A stretch of 23,716 nt of DNA from Poindextera sp035604135 (GCA_035604135.1 DATNJB010000018.1:1-23716), one strand, 5' to 3'; shown: positions 16,376-23,080, counted from the first letter of the stretch. Program-made: numbers and translations. Notes: a model not told the origin generated them from the letters alone.

Positions 16376-17152
16376 CTACGCCGCCAGGGCCCGGCGGGGT
16401 TTCTTCGACAGGAAGGGGACGATCATGCCGAGCACCCAGTCGGCGTGCGGGCGGACCCGATGGTCTCGACTCTGCACGAACCACTGCACGCGACCGTCGG
16501 CGCCGATCAGCACCGTGGTTGGGATCGCGAGCTCGCGGAAAGGCCCACGCTTGGGTGCGAAGTTGCGATGCTGCACATTGTAGAGCCGGTGCGCCTCGAG
16601 GCTCGGGTCGGCGACCAGCGCGATCGGCCAGCGGTGCTTGGCCTCGAAGCGGGCGATCTCGGCTGGCGTGTCGGAGCTGACCGCCACCAGCTTCACGCCG
16701 AGCTCCTCGAACCGGGGCGCGACCGTCGCCAGCTCTTTCAGCTCGGCGATGCAATAGGGGCACCACAGGCCGCGGAAGAACTTGAGCAGCACCGGCTGGC
16801 CGCGCAGCGCCGAGAGGCGGAACGACGTTCCGTCGGCGGTGATGCCGGCGAACTCGGGGGCGAGCTCGCCGATGTGCATGTTCGGCGGCTGTCCGGGTTC
16901 GCGGCTGGTGTAGATGGCGACCAGGAAGAGCCCGGCCGGGACGAGTGCGACGACGGCGATCAGCGCTCCCAGGATGCCGGGTTGCGTGAAGAAGGCGACG
17001 GTCGCCAGCAGAATGGCGGCGACCGCGGCCAGCTGCTCGGTGACCGGTCTGAGCTCCGAGCGATTGCGCCGCATCTTGGCGACGTAGGACAACAGCGCCC
17101 CGCCGATCACGATCAGGGCCAGGGCGGCTAGGGGGAATCCGAAAGCGGTCAT
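16376..17152 (-). CDS. Membrane-anchored peroxiredoxin/thioredoxin-fold protein
   Basis: This 258-residue protein has about three N-terminal membrane segments (about 5-23, 41-55, 60-80) followed by an AhpC/TSA-type thioredoxin-fold domain from about residue 93 (LAPEFAGITADGTSFRLSAL). The active site is GLWCPYCIAEL with Cys131 and Cys134, a C-x-x-C as in thiol reductases and some bacterioferritin-comigratory-type peroxiredoxins. IPTTVLIGADGRV supplies the cis-proline. The soluble domain most likely faces the periplasm or the membrane surface. It may reduce peroxides or act as a thiol-disulfide exchanger; sequence alone does not decide. The first ATG (17152) has a GGAG-like site in the AGCGATGAC context upstream. 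Confidence 0.82.
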   Translation of the reverse strand: MTAFGFPLAALALIVIGGALLSYVAKMRRNRSELRPVTEQLAAVAAILLATVAFFTQPGILGALIAVVALVPAGLFLVAIYTSREPGQPPNMHIGELAPEFAGITADGTSFRLSALRGQPVLLKFFRGLWCPYCIAELKELATVAPRFEELGVKLVAVSSDTPAEIARFEAKHRWPIALVADPSLEAHRLYNVQHRNFAPKRGPFRELAIPTTVLIGADGRVQWFVQSRDHRVRPHADWVLGMIVPFLSKKPRRALAA

Positions 17153-17194
17153 GCGTCATCGCTCCTTTGCGGCGGCGTCGGCCCCCGCGATCGC

Positions 17195-18100
17195 TTAGAC
17201 GCCTGCCCGACCATATCGTGTCAGCAGGCGGCGACCGCAACGGCGCATCACCAGCGTGGCCCAGGCGTCGCGGTAGAGGCGACGCTCGAACACGAAGCCT
17301 CGCGCCAGGTAGGCGGCGCGCACCTCGCGCTCCTGTACGCGCAGCAGGCCCGACAGGATCACTCGCCCGCCGGGCCTGAGCGCGCCGTGAATGGGGCGGG
17401 CGAGGCGGATCAGCGGGCGGGCGAGGATGTTGGCGAAGACAAGGTCGTAGGGCGCGGCGCGCGCGATCGCGCGGTGGGCCAGGCCGTCGGCGCGGACGAA
17501 GCGCACGCTGGCGCGATTGATCCGCGCGTTCTCGCGCGCGATGCGCACCGAGACCGGGTCGATGTCGCTCCCACGCGCCACGAGGGCCCCCGCGCGCGCC
17601 GCCGCGATGGCCAAGAGGCCAGTCCCGGTTCCGACGTCCTGCACGCGGCCGAACCGGCGCGCTCTGAGCAGCCGATCGAAGGCGGCGAGGCAGCCGACCG
17701 TCGTGCCATGGTGGCCGGTGCCGAACGCCGCGCCGGCTTCGATGCGCAGCGCGACGGCGTTCACCGGCGCGCGGCCCGCATCGTGGGCGCCGTAGACGAA
17801 GAAGCGGCCCGCGCGCACCGGCGGCAGGCCGGAGAGCGCCAGCTTCAGCCAGTCGGCGTCGGCCAGCGCCTCGCTCCTCACCGCGAGCGCTGGCCAGCCG
17901 CCGAGCACGCGGCGGAACGCGTCGGCCTCGGCCGCCGAGGTGGGGTAGGCGTCGATACGCCAGAGCGCCTTGGCCTCGTCCTCCTCCAGGATGGCGTAAG
18001 CCGCGCCCTCGAGCGACGGCTCCGCGTCGATCGCCGCGGCGGCGGCTTCGGCCGCGGCGCGCGGGCCCCTGGCGGTGATCTGGACGGCGGTTTTGCTCAC
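17195..18100 (-). CDS. prmA: Ribosomal protein L11 methyltransferase
   Basis: PrmA is the SAM-dependent enzyme that methylates ribosomal protein L11. The conserved core is present: FGTGHHGTT, motif I DVGTGTGLLAIAAA, GSDIDPVSVRIARENARIN, the NILARPL substrate-site motif (FANILARPLIRLAR), and LRPGGRVILSGLL. The GTG at 18100 (SKTAVQITARGP...) gives 301 residues, matching the usual length. An ATG at 18166 would add 22 residues (MFRNGAINFLQQW...) without an evident ribosome site, so the shorter form is preferred with moderate confidence. The C-terminus carries an Arg-rich tail. The gene is divergent from an hsp20 remnant that starts right next to it. Confidence 0.92.
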   Translation of the reverse strand: MSKTAVQITARGPRAAAEAAAAAIDAEPSLEGAAYAILEEDEAKALWRIDAYPTSAAEADAFRRVLGGWPALAVRSEALADADWLKLALSGLPPVRAGRFFVYGAHDAGRAPVNAVALRIEAGAAFGTGHHGTTVGCLAAFDRLLRARRFGRVQDVGTGTGLLAIAAARAGALVARGSDIDPVSVRIARENARINRASVRFVRADGLAHRAIARAAPYDLVFANILARPLIRLARPIHGALRPGGRVILSGLLRVQEREVRAAYLARGFVFERRLYRDAWATLVMRRCGRRLLTRYGRAGV

Positions 18101-18177
18101 GCGACGGCTTATGCCGCGGGCCGGTTCCCATTGTTGCAAAAAGTTGATCGCACCGTTGCGGAACATGCGCGCGCGCC

Positions 18178-18381
18178 GGCGATTCTGAGCGGGAGGACGC
18201 CTCAGCCGCCTATCGGGTCACCGAGCGCCGCTACGGCCGCCTCGAGCGCAGCTTCGCCGTGCCGCTCGACGTCGACCGCAAGGGCATCGATGCGCAGTTC
18301 AAGGACGGCGTGCTGAAGGTCCATCTGCCGCGCGACACGACCGCCGCCGACAAGCGGTCGAAGATCGAGATCAGGAGCTAG
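18178..18381 (+). pseudogene. Hsp20 (alpha-crystallin) small heat-shock protein, 5'-truncated remnant
   Basis: The frame 18148-18381 has no start codon of any usual kind before the homology, yet it encodes a clear C-terminal half of an Hsp20 domain. It reads AYRVTERRYGRLERSFAVPL, then VDRKGIDAQFKDGVLKVHLPR, ending KIEIRS-stop. The ERRYG.LERSF.LP and FKDGVLKV.LP blocks are the hallmark of the alpha-crystallin domain. The N-terminal arm and first beta strands are missing, and homology fades at about 18178 next to prmA. An in-frame TGA at 18145-18147 blocks any upstream extension. This is most simply a deletion remnant of a chaperone gene. The third codon positions are still GC rich, so decay is probably recent. 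Confidence 0.82.
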
Positions 18382-18437
18382 GCCGGAAGGGGCGAGAGGG
18401 CCGTCTCCGACCAGGATGCGGCCCTCGGCGCGCGGTG

Positions 18438-18932
18438 CTAGTACTGCCAGGGTTCCCGGTACTCTTCGCGCCAGCGGAGCTCGTGGCCGATCGCTTCGAC
18501 CCGGTCGATCAGGTGCTGGCGCTCGTAGTCGGTCAGCTGCCCGTCGTGGCGGTCGCGATCCCGGCCTTCGTCGTGACGCACCGCCTCGATCTCCTGTTGC
18601 GCCCGCCAGGCGGCGCCGCGGTCGAGCTCTCCGCTCTCCTGGCCGCGGGCGATGCGGTCCTCGAGCCAGGTAATGCGCTGGTCGAGGTCCCAGGGGTTGC
18701 CCTCGTCCGGCCCATGATGCTCGTAGCGGTCGGGGTCGTAGGGCGCCGGGTTGTACGGCGGGTGAGCCGGCCCCTGATTGTACGGACCCTGGTTGTAAGG
18801 ACCCTGGTTATAGGGGCCCTGGTACGGACCTTGATACGGGCCCTGGTAAGGGCCGGGGTACTGCGCGTGCGCCGGGCTCTGCACCATCACCAGAGCGCCG
18901 GCGGCGGCCGCGGCGAGAATGAAGCGCTTCAT
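18438..18932 (-). CDS. Exported Tyr/Gln/Gly/Pro-repeat protein
   Basis: From ATG 18932 (AGGGAGGA at 18937-18944) the product has 164 residues. A Sec signal peptide (MKRFILAAAAAGALVMVQSPAHA, cleavage after about residue 23) leads into a repeat tract: three YQGP units followed by three YNQGP units (residues ~29-55). A charged helical C-terminus (WDLDQRITWLEDRIARGQESGELDRGAAW) then gives a coiled-coil-like, highly Arg/Glu/Asp-rich domain. The upstream frame to 18977 lacks this signal and is not used. I do not recognise a named family. Similar signal-plus-YQGP-plus-charged-helix proteins occur in alphaproteobacteria. A periplasmic or surface structural role is a guess. Confidence 0.8.
   Translation of the reverse strand: MKRFILAAAAAGALVMVQSPAHAQYPGPYQGPYQGPYQGPYNQGPYNQGPYNQGPAHPPYNPAPYDPDRYEHHGPDEGNPWDLDQRITWLEDRIARGQESGELDRGAAWRAQQEIEAVRHDEGRDRDRHDGQLTDYERQHLIDRVEAIGHELRWREEYREPWQY
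18768..18860 (-). repeat. In-frame tandem repeats encoding YQGP x3 and YNQGP x3
   Basis: The DNA repeats with 12-bp and then 15-bp periods, in frame with the exported protein. The copies differ by synonymous and near-synonymous changes, so the tract can still expand or contract without breaking the frame. Confidence 0.8.
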
Positions 18933-19072
18933 GAGGTCCTCCCTGTCATCGGCGCACCCTGAAGCAAGCTCGGCCATTGCGAAAGGGCGACGGCGCCGGC
19001 TTGAGCTGGCGGCGCCCCTCGCCTAGGGTCGAAAGACACTGCAGTTCGCCCAAGAGGAGCCTAAGCGAAGCC

Positions 19073-19588
19073 ATGTCCGACAGCCTCTACGACATTCCCG
19101 TCAACCGCATCGATGGAGCGCCCGCCTCGCTCGGCGACTTCAAGGGCAAGGTGATCCTGGTGGTCAACGTCGCCTCGAAGTGCGGCCTCACCCCACAGTA
19201 CGCGGGGCTCGAGAAGCTCTACGAGGACTACAAGGACAAGGGCCTTGTGGTCACAGGCTTTCCCGCCAACGAGTTCGGGGCCCAGGAGCCGGGTTCGAAC
19301 GACGAGATCGCCGACTTCTGCACCACCAACTTCGGGGTCAAGTTCCCGATGTTCGAGAAGATCGTGGTCAAGGGCGAGGACCAGCACCCGCTCTACGCCA
19401 GCCTGACCAAGGCCGTGCCGGTGGCCGAAGGCGTCGGCGACCGCGCGCCAGCCGACGGCTCGATCCTCTGGAACTTCGAGAAATTCCTCGTCGCCAAGGA
19501 TGGCCACGTCGCCTGCCGCTTCTCCCCGAGACTGGACCCGCAAGACCCCACCCTCATCGGCGCCATCGAGGCCGAACTGGCGAGATAG
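19073..19588 (+). CDS. Glutathione peroxidase family protein
   Basis: This 171-residue thiol peroxidase has the family core: peroxidatic Cys37 in NVASKCGLTPQY, GLEKLYEDYKDKGLVVTGFPANEFGAQEPGS with the active-site Gln71, and ILWNFEKFLV with the Trp/Asn of the catalytic tetrad. The usual FPCNQFG block reads FPANEFG. The second cysteine of thioredoxin-dependent (two-Cys) GPx enzymes is thus alanine here, which hints at a different resolving partner. The ATG at 19073 is preceded by AAGAGGAG at about 19052-19059; the 13-base spacing is somewhat long. The protein is cytoplasmic and reduces peroxides. Downstream lie palindromic repeats. Confidence 0.93.
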   Translation: MSDSLYDIPVNRIDGAPASLGDFKGKVILVVNVASKCGLTPQYAGLEKLYEDYKDKGLVVTGFPANEFGAQEPGSNDEIADFCTTNFGVKFPMFEKIVVKGEDQHPLYASLTKAVPVAEGVGDRAPADGSILWNFEKFLVAKDGHVACRFSPRLDPQDPTLIGAIEAELAR

Positions 19589-19661
19589 GCCTTGGATGCG
19601 CCGTCGGCGACCCGGGCGAGGGCGAGGGCGCTCCGCCGGCGCATGAGCCTGCCTGAGGCCG

Positions 19662-19708
19662 CCTCCACCATGCTTCGCATGGTCCCCCTCCCCCAACGAG
19701 GGAGGATC
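19662..19708. repeat. Half copy (right arm) of the ~170-bp palindromic repeat
   Basis: This stretch matches the right arm of the full copies: a CCATGC-TTC-GCATGG hairpin (19668-19682), then the C-rich run and the terminal GAGGATC. It is 22 bp from the left end of a full copy and in direct orientation with that copy's right arm, so the two form a tandem cluster downstream of the peroxidase gene. Confidence 0.8.
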
Positions 19709-19730
19709 TAGAAGTTCGCGGCCGGCTCCC

Positions 19731-19900
19731 GATCCTCCACCGTAGGGGGAGGGGGACCGCACGCAGTGCGGTGGAGGGGGAGCGATGCCGGCCGCGCCCG
19801 TCTCAGGAATGACCTAGGTCTTGCTTGCTGGCCGGCCCCGCGGCGGCGGGCCCCCCCCACCATGCTTCGCATGGTCCCCCTCCCCCAACGGGGGAGGATC
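19731..19900. repeat. Full ~170-bp palindromic intergenic repeat, copy 1
   Basis: The element begins with GATCCTCC and ends with GGAGGATC. The two ~50-bp arms are inverted relative to each other, and each contains an inner hairpin. The left hairpin is CCGCAC-GCA-GTGCGG (19757-19771); the right is CCATGC-TTC-GCATGG (19860-19874). The centre (about 19783-19850) is GC-rich and carries CCTAGG. It lies between the glutathione peroxidase (+) and the DUF3617 gene (-), both pointing into it, so bidirectional termination is plausible. Confidence 0.85.
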
Positions 19901-19913
19901 TAGAGTTCGTGGC

Positions 19914-20417
19914 TCAGCACGGGCCGGTCCAGTGGGCTTCGGAGTGGCTGGTGAAGTCCATGGCCCCACGGCCGGGCACGACGATGTGCGCCGTGCCGTC
20001 TGTGGTGTAGGCGCCGCCGGTAAAGTCGCCGTGCACCACCATGTGCATCGAGCTGGACATGCCACTCTGGCTACCACAGGCGGCGTCCATCACATAGTCG
20101 CCGAGGAACGTGCGTTTCAGGACGAGCCCGGTGCAGCCGGGGACTGGATGCTCGTTCATCTTGAACGGCTCGCCATGATAGCAGGACTGCGAGGTGTGCG
20201 GCGGACCGCCGTTGGTGCTCGACGACACCACCCATAGGCCGGCCTTCGGGTGCGGCAGGTCGGCCTCGGTGATCACGGTGTCGGGTCCGCTGGTCGGCGC
20301 GGCGGCTGGCGCGCCGGACGTCGAGGCCGCGGTTTGCGTATTGCCGCCCGGTTGCGAGCAGGACGCCAGCAGCGATGCGCCCGCAACGAGGACGAGCGCC
20401 GTGCGAGAGAGGGTCAT
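19914..20417 (-). CDS. Exported DUF3617-like lipoprotein
   Basis: From ATG 20417 the product has 167 residues. Its N-terminus (MTLSRTALVLVAGASLLASC) is a lipoprotein signal with lipobox LASC (Cys20). A Ser/Thr/Ala/Gly linker precedes a domain starting at about residue 55 (LPHPKAGLWVVSSST). The domain contains GCTGLVLKRTFLGDYV and ends SEAHWTGPC; the W...S start and the terminal W.G.C are features of DUF3617-type periplasmic proteins, whose role is unknown. Several cysteines (CYHG, GCTG, ACGS, GPC) could form disulfides. The longer frame to 20495 has no signal sequence and overlaps the next gene. It is a monocistronic minus-strand gene next to the BLUF gene. Confidence 0.83.
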   Translation of the reverse strand: MTLSRTALVLVAGASLLASCSQPGGNTQTAASTSGAPAAAPTSGPDTVITEADLPHPKAGLWVVSSSTNGGPPHTSQSCYHGEPFKMNEHPVPGCTGLVLKRTFLGDYVMDAACGSQSGMSSSMHMVVHGDFTGGAYTTDGTAHIVVPGRGAMDFTSHSEAHWTGPC

Positions 20418-20491
20418 GACCGTTTCCCCGAATTTGAGAGCGCCGTTCGCGACGCCGCGGTCGGAACAGTGTTCGGCGAACCAGCGGCCCG

Positions 20492-20980
20492 TCAAGCCGC
20501 CAGGCCCTGCTGCTCGCCCAGCGTCCGCCAGTGCGCCTCGGCGACGGTGGTCAGCAGGCGCAGGATGGTCCGCTCGGGCGCCCGCGTGGGATCGAACGGC
20601 GCGCGCGGGTTGAGCGCCGCCAGCACCGCCTCGTCGCCGCCCATCAGCGCCCGCGCGCCCATGCTCCAGGGCGCAAACAGCCGCGCCTCGGCGCGATCGG
20701 CGCTGATTGGCAGCGCGTGGTGATGGCGGGGGTCGGCGGCGATCTTCTCGAACATCGCTTCGACGACGGGCTTGCGTCCCTCCAGCGCCTGCACGAACCA
20801 GCCGCGATGGGCGACCAACAGGCTGCTGATCCCCGCCGCCCGGTTCCGCACGATGGCGCGCGTTACGATGTCCATAAGCGCCGCCTTCAGGTCATCCTGG
20901 CAGCTCGGCGCGATGCGGCTCGCATAGATCAGGCGGTAGAGGGCAGCCAACGGCTCATGTCCACGAAACCTCGAAGACAA
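20492..20980 (-). CDS. BLUF-domain blue-light sensor (non-ATG start)
   Basis: This flavin-binding photoreceptor domain covers about residues 14-110. All functional residues are visible in register with AppA: Tyr19 (YRLIYAS), Asn46 (RNRAAGISSLLV), Gln64 (FVQALEG), Trp105 and Met107 (FAPWSMG). FAD hydrogen-bond switching is therefore likely intact. About 50 residues follow with no recognisable output domain, so this is a short BLUF protein that would signal by protein contact. No in-frame ATG precedes the domain. TTG 20980 or TTG 20950 must serve, or an indel has separated it from the out-of-frame ATG at 20957. The gene stands alone on the minus strand. Confidence 0.88.
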   Translation of the reverse strand: MSSRFRGHEPLAALYRLIYASRIAPSCQDDLKAALMDIVTRAIVRNRAAGISSLLVAHRGWFVQALEGRKPVVEAMFEKIAADPRHHHALPISADRAEARLFAPWSMGARALMGGDEAVLAALNPRAPFDPTRAPERTILRLLTTVAEAHWRTLGEQQGLAA

Positions 20981-21082
20981 ACCCTAGGCGCGCGAGAGTG
21001 AGCGGGCCGTGAAGAACGACAGATAATATTGGGTTACGCGAGAAGGGTAATAAGCGGCGCCTACCCCGGCGGGCCGAGGCCC

Positions 21083-21415
21083 TTACGACCCCGGGCCGAC
21101 GCGCTGCTGGATGGTGAGCAGGGCCTTGGCCCTGATCTGCAGGTCGGCCGCGATGCGCGAGGCGAGCTCGCGCACGCCGACCGGATAGGCTTCGCCCCCC
21201 TCGGCGATCTCGCGGGCGCGCACGGCCATCGACATCAGGTCGGCGCCGAACGCCTCGGCGTGCTCGGCCGCAAGCATGCTCGCCTCCCACTGCAGCCGGC
21301 GGATCCGCTCGGTGGTCGACTCGGGACCGCGCGCGAGGGCGACAACCTCGCTGGTCTTCGCGGGAAGCCGCTCGACGTCCTCATCGTTGGCCTGGGCAAG
21401 TTGGCGTACCGCCAT
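21083..21415 (-). CDS. Conserved small hypothetical protein, alpha-helical
   Basis: A 110-residue cytoplasmic protein with an ATG at 21415 preceded by AGGAG, eight bases away. It is Ala/Glu/Arg rich and predicted all-helical by eye (TTERIRRLQWEASMLAAEHAEAF, MAVRAREIAEGGEAYPVGVRELASRIAADL). There is no signal peptide or membrane segment. Proteins with RGPES....IRRLQWEA and EAYPVGVRELASRLAADL are, as I recall, conserved across Caulobacteraceae with no assigned function. Its promoter must lie in the 358-bp gap upstream, which holds GANTC sites. Nothing else indicates a role. Confidence 0.82.
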   Translation of the reverse strand: MAVRQLAQANDEDVERLPAKTSEVVALARGPESTTERIRRLQWEASMLAAEHAEAFGADLMSMAVRAREIAEGGEAYPVGVRELASRIAADLQIRAKALLTIQQRVGPGS

Positions 21416-21773
21416 GTATCACGCTCCTGGAGTGGTTCAGGACCAAGGCCCCGCCCCCGCCTGTTCAGAACATCGGAACCGAGCAGGCGTTCCCATAGCC
21501 TAGGCTGATTCCGTGCATGGAAACCGGGCTGTGGCGCGAATGGCACAGGTTAACGCCCTCTGGCCCGGCCGGAGCGCGACGAGGCCGTCGCCTGCTGGCC
21601 GCGCGATCGCCGATATCACGCGCGCCCGCACGTAACACACGGATTGAAGTGAACTTTCCTGCAACCATCCGTTCGCGTACGAATCGCCCGGCTAACGGCC
21701 AATGGTTAACAGATCAAGATCAGGCGGGAACCCTCGCCCCGCCGGGTGACGGGGGGAGGAGCATCCGCTGCCG
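21416..21773. other. 358-bp gene-free stretch upstream of the small helical protein
   Basis: No convincing ORF is present. The stretch contains two GANTC sites (21507-21511 and 21681-21685) and, reading toward the minus-strand gene, two GTTAACC-type sequences (one ending near 21548, one at about 21702-21710). It also holds the short inverted repeat GGAAC/GTTCC (21475-21479 / 21489-21493). It is less GC-rich between 21600 and 21720 than its surroundings. These are candidate cell-cycle promoter elements, not proven ones. Confidence 0.4.
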
Positions 21774-22421
21774 CTACATCGGCGGGGCTGCGCCGCCGTC
21801 GCCGGTCAGCACGTTGTTGGTTACGAGCGCGCCGTCCGGGCCGACGGCCGCGACCAGGAACACCGAGACGCCGGCCTTGATCAGGCTGTGGTCACCGCCC
21901 GGCGTGATCAGGACGACCGGCGCGTTCGGCGGCACCACCACGTGGCGGTCGCCCGTGCCGTAGTTCACTTCCAGCGCCCGGCCGCCGGACACGGCGGTCA
22001 CGGTCCCGACCGTGCCGTTGGTCATCATCGCGCCCGGCTGCAGGTCCCAGGGATAGTGGCCCTCGCCCATCTTCACCCCCGGCGGGAAGACGTGCACCTC
22101 GACCGAGATTCCCGTGCCGTCGGCCTGCGGCATCTCAGTGGTGCCGATGAAGCTGCCGGGCTGGATCTGGTCGACGGGGATGGGCTTCAAGACCGCCACC
22201 GTCCAGTTGGGCGCCAGGTTGACGTTGATCGTCTTGCCGTCGCGGCGGGTGATCACCAGAGCCGTGTCGCTCGCCTGCGCCACGACCCCGCGCACGATCT
22301 GCCGCGCCATGGGCGCCGGCGCCGCCGGAGCGGCCGGTTGCGCGGCCGGCTGGTTCTGCGCGGCCGCCGTTCCGGCGGCGAGCACGAGCCCGACCGCCGC
22401 CAATACCGCCAAGGGTTTCAT
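21774..22421 (-). CDS. Exported hypothetical protein (periplasmic, beta-rich)
   Basis: From ATG 22421 (GGGAGAG about eight bases upstream) the product has 215 residues. It has a Sec signal (MKPLAVLAAVGLVLAAGTAAA) and then a Pro/Ala/Gln linker. The mature part reads RQIVRGVVAQASDTALVITRRDGKTINVNL, typical of DUF5666-like or OB-type beta domains. It continues with repeated VVxxL/VTAV strands and a Gly/Pro-rich C-terminus (DGGAAPPM). The longer frame to 22670 runs into the palindromic repeat and is not used. The substrate or partner is unknown. The motif APNWTVAVLKPIPVDQIQPG may help retrieve homologues; I recall similar proteins in Bradyrhizobium and Caulobacter relatives, unannotated. Confidence 0.8.
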   Translation of the reverse strand: MKPLAVLAAVGLVLAAGTAAAQNQPAAQPAAPAAPAPMARQIVRGVVAQASDTALVITRRDGKTINVNLAPNWTVAVLKPIPVDQIQPGSFIGTTEMPQADGTGISVEVHVFPPGVKMGEGHYPWDLQPGAMMTNGTVGTVTAVSGGRALEVNYGTGDRHVVVPPNAPVVLITPGGDHSLIKAGVSVFLVAAVGPDGALVTNNVLTGDGGAAPPM

Positions 22422-22513
22422 ATGAAGCGTCTCTCCCAATCCCGAATGCCGGCGCATAGGCCGCAAGCGCAGTCGCAGAGTCAACCGCAAGTCGGCGGTC
22501 GCGGCCGCGCCCA

Positions 22514-22681
22514 GATCCTCCCCGTAGGGGGAGGGGGCCCGCGCGACAGCGCGGTGGAGGGGGAGCGATGCCTGCCGCGCCCGTGTCGGGACGGGACCTA
22601 GGTCACTTGCTGGCCGGCCCCGCGGCGGCGGGCCCCCTCCACCATGCTTCGCATGGTCCCCCTCCCCCAACGGGGAGGATC
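22514..22681. repeat. Full ~170-bp palindromic intergenic repeat, copy 2
   Basis: It has the same plan as copy 1: GATCCTCC at the left end, GAGGATC at the right, two inverted arms and a similar GC-rich centre with CCTAGG. The left inner hairpin is CCGCGC-GACA-GCGCGG (22539-22554), a different stem from copy 1 but still fully paired. The right hairpin CCATGC-TTC-GCATGG (22642-22656) is the same as in copy 1. It sits between the divergent starts of the exported minus-strand gene and the His-rich peptide gene. Confidence 0.85.
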
Positions 22682-22712
22682 TGGCGGTAGCGCGCGCGGG
22701 GGTTGAATAAGC

Positions 22713-22720
22713 GCTAGAAC
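22713..22720 (+). promoter_or_regulatory. Candidate housekeeping -10 element before the first His-rich peptide
   Basis: GCTAGAAC matches the Caulobacter housekeeping -10 consensus GCTANAWC exactly and lies 25 bp before the ATG at 22745, with AAGGAG between them. No TTGAC-like -35 is seen at the usual distance, so the assignment rests on the -10 alone. Confidence 0.35.
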
Positions 22721-22744
22721 TCGCGCCCCAAGGAGAACGCCCGA

Positions 22745-22933
22745 ATGCCCCTCAGACTCGTCGCCGCCATCGCGCTCAGCGTCACCCTCGTCGGCGGAGC
22801 CGCCGTGGCGCGGACCAGCTTCGGCCGCATGCCGCGGCACAACCTCATCCACCTGTCCCGCCCGCACGCCGGCCGGCATGTGGGGCGCCACACGGGCCAC
22901 CGCTCCTCCGGGCGCCGCATGCACGGGTACTAG
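22745..22933 (+). CDS. His/Arg-rich exported mini-protein 1
   Basis: A 62-residue protein with an ATG at 22745 and the strong site AAGGAG about 10 bases upstream. A Sec-type signal (MPLRLVAAIALSVTLVGGAAVA) is followed by a basic tail of about 40 residues with eight histidines and many arginines (PRHNLIHLSRPHAGRH, RHTGHRSSGRRMHGY). It has no cysteine. It is paired with a similar gene 147 bp downstream that shares the leader CAAGGAGAACGCCC. The tail could bind Ni, Co, Cu or Zn, or act as a small cationic peptide. No known family is recognised. Mini-proteins of this size are often missed by gene callers, but signal, ribosome site and duplication support it. Confidence 0.72.
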   Translation: MPLRLVAAIALSVTLVGGAAVARTSFGRMPRHNLIHLSRPHAGRHVGRHTGHRSSGRRMHGY

Positions 22934-22967
22934 CCGACAGGCCGGGAGGACTTCACGTTTGAATGCC

Positions 22968-22999
22968 GCCTGAACGCAATCGGGCCCGAGTGTTCAGGC
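22968..22999. other. Inverted repeat GCCTGAAC...GTTCAGGC between the mini-protein genes
   Basis: An 8-bp perfect stem (22968-22975 with 22992-22999) encloses the palindrome CGGGCCCG. It could be a weak terminator after mini-protein 1 or an operator for mini-protein 2. There is no T-run. Confidence 0.4.
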
Positions 23000-23080
23000 A
23001 GGGAAGGATAGGGGTGGGATCAAGTCGGCGGCGTCGCGGATGTCCTCATCGCCTGGCCGATCGACAAGGAGAACGCCCCA

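Noticed and set aside
17387..18316. A 309-codon plus-strand frame over prmA and the hsp20 remnant
   Set aside because: It is a different frame from the Hsp20 homology and has shadow-type composition.
18768..18860. Short tandem repeats considered as a CRISPR-like array
   Set aside because: The units are 12-15 bp, in frame, without spacers, and encode YQGP/YNQGP.
21475..21506. Possible GGAAC-N16/17-CGTT general stress (EcfG) promoter on the minus strand
   Set aside because: The -10 part reads TGTT rather than CGTT and the GGAAC overlaps a short inverted repeat; not strong enough to call.
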